DNA from: CAZBBB01 sp964490005
GTDB taxonomy: Bacteria > Planctomycetota > B15-G4
Direction of reading: 5' to 3'
Assembly (NCBI GenBank): GCA_964490005.1
Contig: CAZBBB010000042.1
Coordinates: forward strand, 1 to 24,637
DNA: 24,637 bases
A model generated the notes under the pieces. The model did no database searches. It had not been told where the DNA came from and was given only the letters and a program-made list of their open reading frames with translations. Positions 22,449 to 24,637 of this stretch are shown here, in pieces. The position numbers were made by a program, and so were the translations under genes. The first letter of the stretch is position 1. Each line of letters begins with the position of its first letter.

Positions 22449-23651
22449 TTGCCCGATGCGGCGGATGCGCACGGCGGCACGGCCGTGGTCGCCGGCTTCC
22501 TGGCGGCGTTGCTCGGTCGCTACCGCGCGAGCGCCGTCGTGCTCGGCGGGGCCGCGTACGAGGAGCAGCGCGCGAAGTTTCGCCGCCTCGAGTCGCGCGG
22601 CGACGACAGCGGCGGCGATGGCTTTCCGGCGCTGATCGACGCGGCCGAGCTGGGCTTCGCCGACGACGAGACGACGGCCGCCTGGAGCGTGGGCGACGCG
22701 CCGGTCTGGACGGGCGCGGCCGGCACGGCCGCAGGCTCGGGGCGCTGGGGCGCCTGCCTGGTCGGCGCCGGCCGCTCGCGCTGGCTGCTCGTGCTGAGGT
22801 TCCCGCGGCAGGCCTCCGACGTGCAGCTCGACCTCGTGCTGCACGCGCTGCGTTCGGTTCTCAGTTCGCGACTGCAGCAGGCGCGCTGGGGCAGCACCAT
22901 GCGCGAGGCGGCGGCGATCCAGCGCAGCCTGCTGCCGAGCCGCGCGCCGCGCTTCCCCGGCTTCGAGATCGCGGGCGCAAGCCACCCGGCCGAGGAGGTC
23001 GGCGGCGACTTCTGGGACGCGATCGAAATCACCGAGTCCTCGCTGGGACTGGCCATCGGCGACGCGAGCGGGCACGGCCTGCCGGCGGCGCTGGTCGCGC
23101 GCGACGCCGTCGTCGGCCTGCGCATGGGCATGTCGCGCGAGCTGCGCATCGGCCCGGTCATCGAGCGCCTCAACCGCATCATCCACCGCGGCGGCCCGTC
23201 GAGCTCCTTCGTCTCGCTGTTCTACGGCGAGCTCGAGGACAACGGCAACTTCTTCTACGTGAACTGCGGCCACAAGGCGCCGCTGCTGTTCCGCGCGGGG
23301 GCCGGCCAGGAGGCGCCGCCCGAGAGCCTGGCCTCCGGCGACATCGTGCTCGGCCCGGTGCCCGACGCGCGCTTCAAGCGGCAGTTCGTGCACATCGCGC
23401 CGGGCGACGTGCTGCTGCTCTACACCGACGGCGTCAACGAGCGGCGCAATGCGCCGGGCGAGCAGTTCGGCGACGCGCGCATCGCGCGGGCCGCGCAGGC
23501 GGCGGCTGGACGCGGCGTGCGGTCGATCGTCGAGGCGGTGGTCTCGGCGGCCGCCGCCTGGGGCGACACCGCGGCCTGGAGCGACGACGCGACCGTCGTG
23601 GGCGTGGCGCGCGAACCGGCACGCCCGCCGGGTGCCGCCGCCGAGCGCTGA
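22449..23651 (+). CDS. SpoIIE/RsbU-type serine phosphatase, N-terminus disrupted
   Basis: The protein has 400 residues if it starts at TTG 22449. The N-terminal 150 residues look GAF-like, then a linker helix (MREAAAIQRSLLP) precedes a PP2C-type phosphatase: EEVGGDFWD (Asp187), AIGDASGHGLPAAL (about 203-216), LLYTDGVNE (Asp327) and WSDDATVVGV (Asp379, Asp380). These are the metal-binding residues of the SpoIIE family, which dephosphorylates anti-sigma-factor antagonists. The protein-like frame continues upstream of TTG 22449 (GGAKRLYREIESLLPDAAD) to a TAG at 22395, and before that to ATG 22371 in the same frame (MESGHRIE, then TAG). Therefore the original start may be ATG 22371 with an amber codon at position 9, and the gene may be impaired or restart downstream. 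Confidence 0.85.
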   Translation: MPDAADAHGGTAVVAGFLAALLGRYRASAVVLGGAAYEEQRAKFRRLESRGDDSGGDGFPALIDAAELGFADDETTAAWSVGDAPVWTGAAGTAAGSGRWGACLVGAGRSRWLLVLRFPRQASDVQLDLVLHALRSVLSSRLQQARWGSTMREAAAIQRSLLPSRAPRFPGFEIAGASHPAEEVGGDFWDAIEITESSLGLAIGDASGHGLPAALVARDAVVGLRMGMSRELRIGPVIERLNRIIHRGGPSSSFVSLFYGELEDNGNFFYVNCGHKAPLLFRAGAGQEAPPESLASGDIVLGPVPDARFKRQFVHIAPGDVLLLYTDGVNERRNAPGEQFGDARIARAAQAAAGRGVRSIVEAVVSAAAAWGDTAAWSDDATVVGVAREPARPPGAAAER

Positions 23652-23709
23652 GCGGGCGGCCGGCGGCGCCTTCATACAGGTCGGGCGCGGCGCGGCCGAT
23701 GAGGGCCGC

Positions 23710-24321
23710 ATGCATCCGTCCCCCTCGCGTCGGTCGTGGCCTTTCCGCTCCTTCCGGCTGGTCGCCCTGTGCGCCCTGCTCGCACCCGCCTGCCGCACGG
23801 CGCCGCTCGACGCCGGGTGGCGCGCCTTCCACCACGACGACGATGCCGGCGCGCTGCAGGCCTGGCAGCCGCTCGCCGAGGAGGGGGACGCCGACGCCCA
23901 ATACCTCGTGGGACTGCTGCACGACGAGGGGCGCGGGCCCGCTTTCGACCCACGTCTCGCCGCGAGCTGGTACGCCAAGGCCGCGGCGCAGGGGCACCCC
24001 GCGGCGCTCAACAACCTCGGTCTGCTGTTCCATGCCGGCGCGGGCGTTCCCTGCTCGCCCGAGTTCGCCGCGGCGCTCTACATGCGCGCGGCCGAGCAGG
24101 GTCTGCCGAGCGCGCTCAACAATCTTGCGGTGCTGTACTTGCAGGGCGAGGTCGTTCCCCAGAGCCGCGACACGGCGCGCGGGCTGCTGCGTCGCGCCGC
24201 GAAGGGCGGCGACGTGCACGCCCGGCGGACGCTGCACGACGAGTTCGGTGAGGACGTCGTGCCGCGGCCGGACGCCCGCTCCGACATCGACCTGCCGGCG
24301 CTCGTCGTGCGGCTGCCGTGA
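23710..24321 (+). CDS. Sel1-repeat lipoprotein
   Basis: The protein has 203 residues from ATG 23710, with GAGGG just upstream. The N-terminus is a lipoprotein signal (FRSFRLVALCALLAPAC, lipobox ending APAC). Three to four Sel1-like (TPR-related) repeats follow: GDADAQYLVGLLHDEGRG, AASWYAKAAAQGHPAALNNL, AALYMRAAEQGLPSALNNL, then GLLRRAAKGGDVHARRTL. Such proteins are scaffolds for protein contacts in the periplasm or outer membrane. No enzyme motif is present. It follows the phosphatase by 58 bases on the same strand, so the two may be co-transcribed. Confidence 0.85.
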   Translation: MHPSPSRRSWPFRSFRLVALCALLAPACRTAPLDAGWRAFHHDDDAGALQAWQPLAEEGDADAQYLVGLLHDEGRGPAFDPRLAASWYAKAAAQGHPAALNNLGLLFHAGAGVPCSPEFAAALYMRAAEQGLPSALNNLAVLYLQGEVVPQSRDTARGLLRRAAKGGDVHARRTLHDEFGEDVVPRPDARSDIDLPALVVRLP

Positions 24322-24330
24322 GGCCCCGGG

Positions 24331-24637
24331 TCAGGCCCGCGCGATGACCGCCAGCAGGCCTTCGCCGTAGCGGGCGGCCTTGGACGGGCCGATGCCGTGC
24401 GCGAGCTGCAGCTCGTCGAGCGTGGCGGGGCGGCGGCGCGCCAGGTCGCGCAGCGTGCGGTCGCTGGCGACGACGTAGGGCGGCACGGACTGCTCGCGCG
24501 CGACCTGCAGGCGATGCGCGCGCAGCGCCTCGAAGAGCGCCTCGCCGATCGCGTCGAGCGCGTCGAGCGCGTCGACGGCGGCGGCGCCGCGGCGGGAGCG
24601 CGCGTCCGGGCCGGCGCCGCGGCTCCCGCCGCGATCG
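24331..24637 (-). CDS. C-terminal end of a RecQ-like protein with HRDC domain (partial)
   Basis: On the minus strand the frame that ends at 24331 runs out of the window and encodes about 102 residues. The HRDC pattern is clear: LFEALRAHRLQVAREQ, SVPPYVVASDRTLRDLARR, PATLDELQLAHGIGPSKAAR, YGEGLLAVI. This domain binds nucleic acid and is typical of the C-terminus of RecQ helicases, and also occurs in RNase D. A low-complexity Ala/Asp/Arg/Gly linker lies before it. The wording 'VPPYVVASDRTL' and the position at the very C-terminus favour RecQ, but the helicase part is outside the window. It converges on the Sel1 gene with 9 bases between stops. Confidence 0.8.
   Translation of the reverse strand, partial: DRGGSRGAGPDARSRRGAAAVDALDALDAIGEALFEALRAHRLQVAREQSVPPYVVASDRTLRDLARRRPATLDELQLAHGIGPSKAARYGEGLLAVIARA

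Noticed and set aside
22221..24014. Minus-strand open frame of 597 codons opposite the phosphatase
   Set aside because: The SpoIIE motifs on the plus strand are complete, and the minus frame shows only low-complexity sequence.

Overview
The window is about 24.6 kb of very GC-rich bacterial DNA, tightly packed with short gene overlaps (ATGA, GTGA, TGATG). I infer a member of the Planctomycetota or a close relative. The reasons are base composition, the family mix (a sulfatase-fold lipoprotein, a large secreted hydrolase with a Gly/Leu/Pro-rich N-terminal module, a DUF6370-type lipoprotein, coaE next to rho) and many secreted or lipoprotein products. No rRNA or marker phylogeny is available here, so the phylum is an inference.

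Layout. 1-2000: the tail of an upstream gene, a BatE-like TPR/SH3 membrane protein and a membrane-anchored alpha/beta hydrolase. 2005-3162: three small genes of unknown function. 3178-5700 (minus strand): a housekeeping operon coaE - rho - DUF6370 lipoprotein. From a well-formed sigma70-type promoter at 5739-5767 a long plus-strand operon follows: a membrane-anchored coiled-coil protein with a BRCT-like C-terminus, comB, tatC, ychF, and one uninterrupted frame that reads from a complete CinA into a lipoprotein sulfatase-fold protein. Then come a 776-residue secreted hydrolase, a secreted unknown protein, a NUDIX hydrolase and tRNA-Gln(UUG).

16148-21738 is an accessory block downstream of the tRNA. 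It has lower GC, especially from about 17900 to 19700. It holds a 5'-truncated RHS-repeat protein whose swapped-in, Cys-rich C-terminal tip carries an HEMGH metallopeptidase motif, followed by an unknown candidate lipoprotein (possible immunity gene). Beyond these lie short direct repeats, a DDE integrase/transposase and a HigBA-type toxin-antitoxin pair driven by an apparently leaderless promoter. A nearly identical 20-bp palindrome and a short tRNA-end-like sequence occur at both sides of the block. 21739-24637 returns to chromosome-like genes: a stand-alone response regulator facing a SpoIIE-type phosphatase with a disrupted N-terminus, a Sel1-repeat lipoprotein and the end of a RecQ-like HRDC protein.

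The items most worth follow-up are the RHS-metallopeptidase tip with its neighbour, the stopless CinA-sulfatase frame, and the membrane-anchored BRCT protein.
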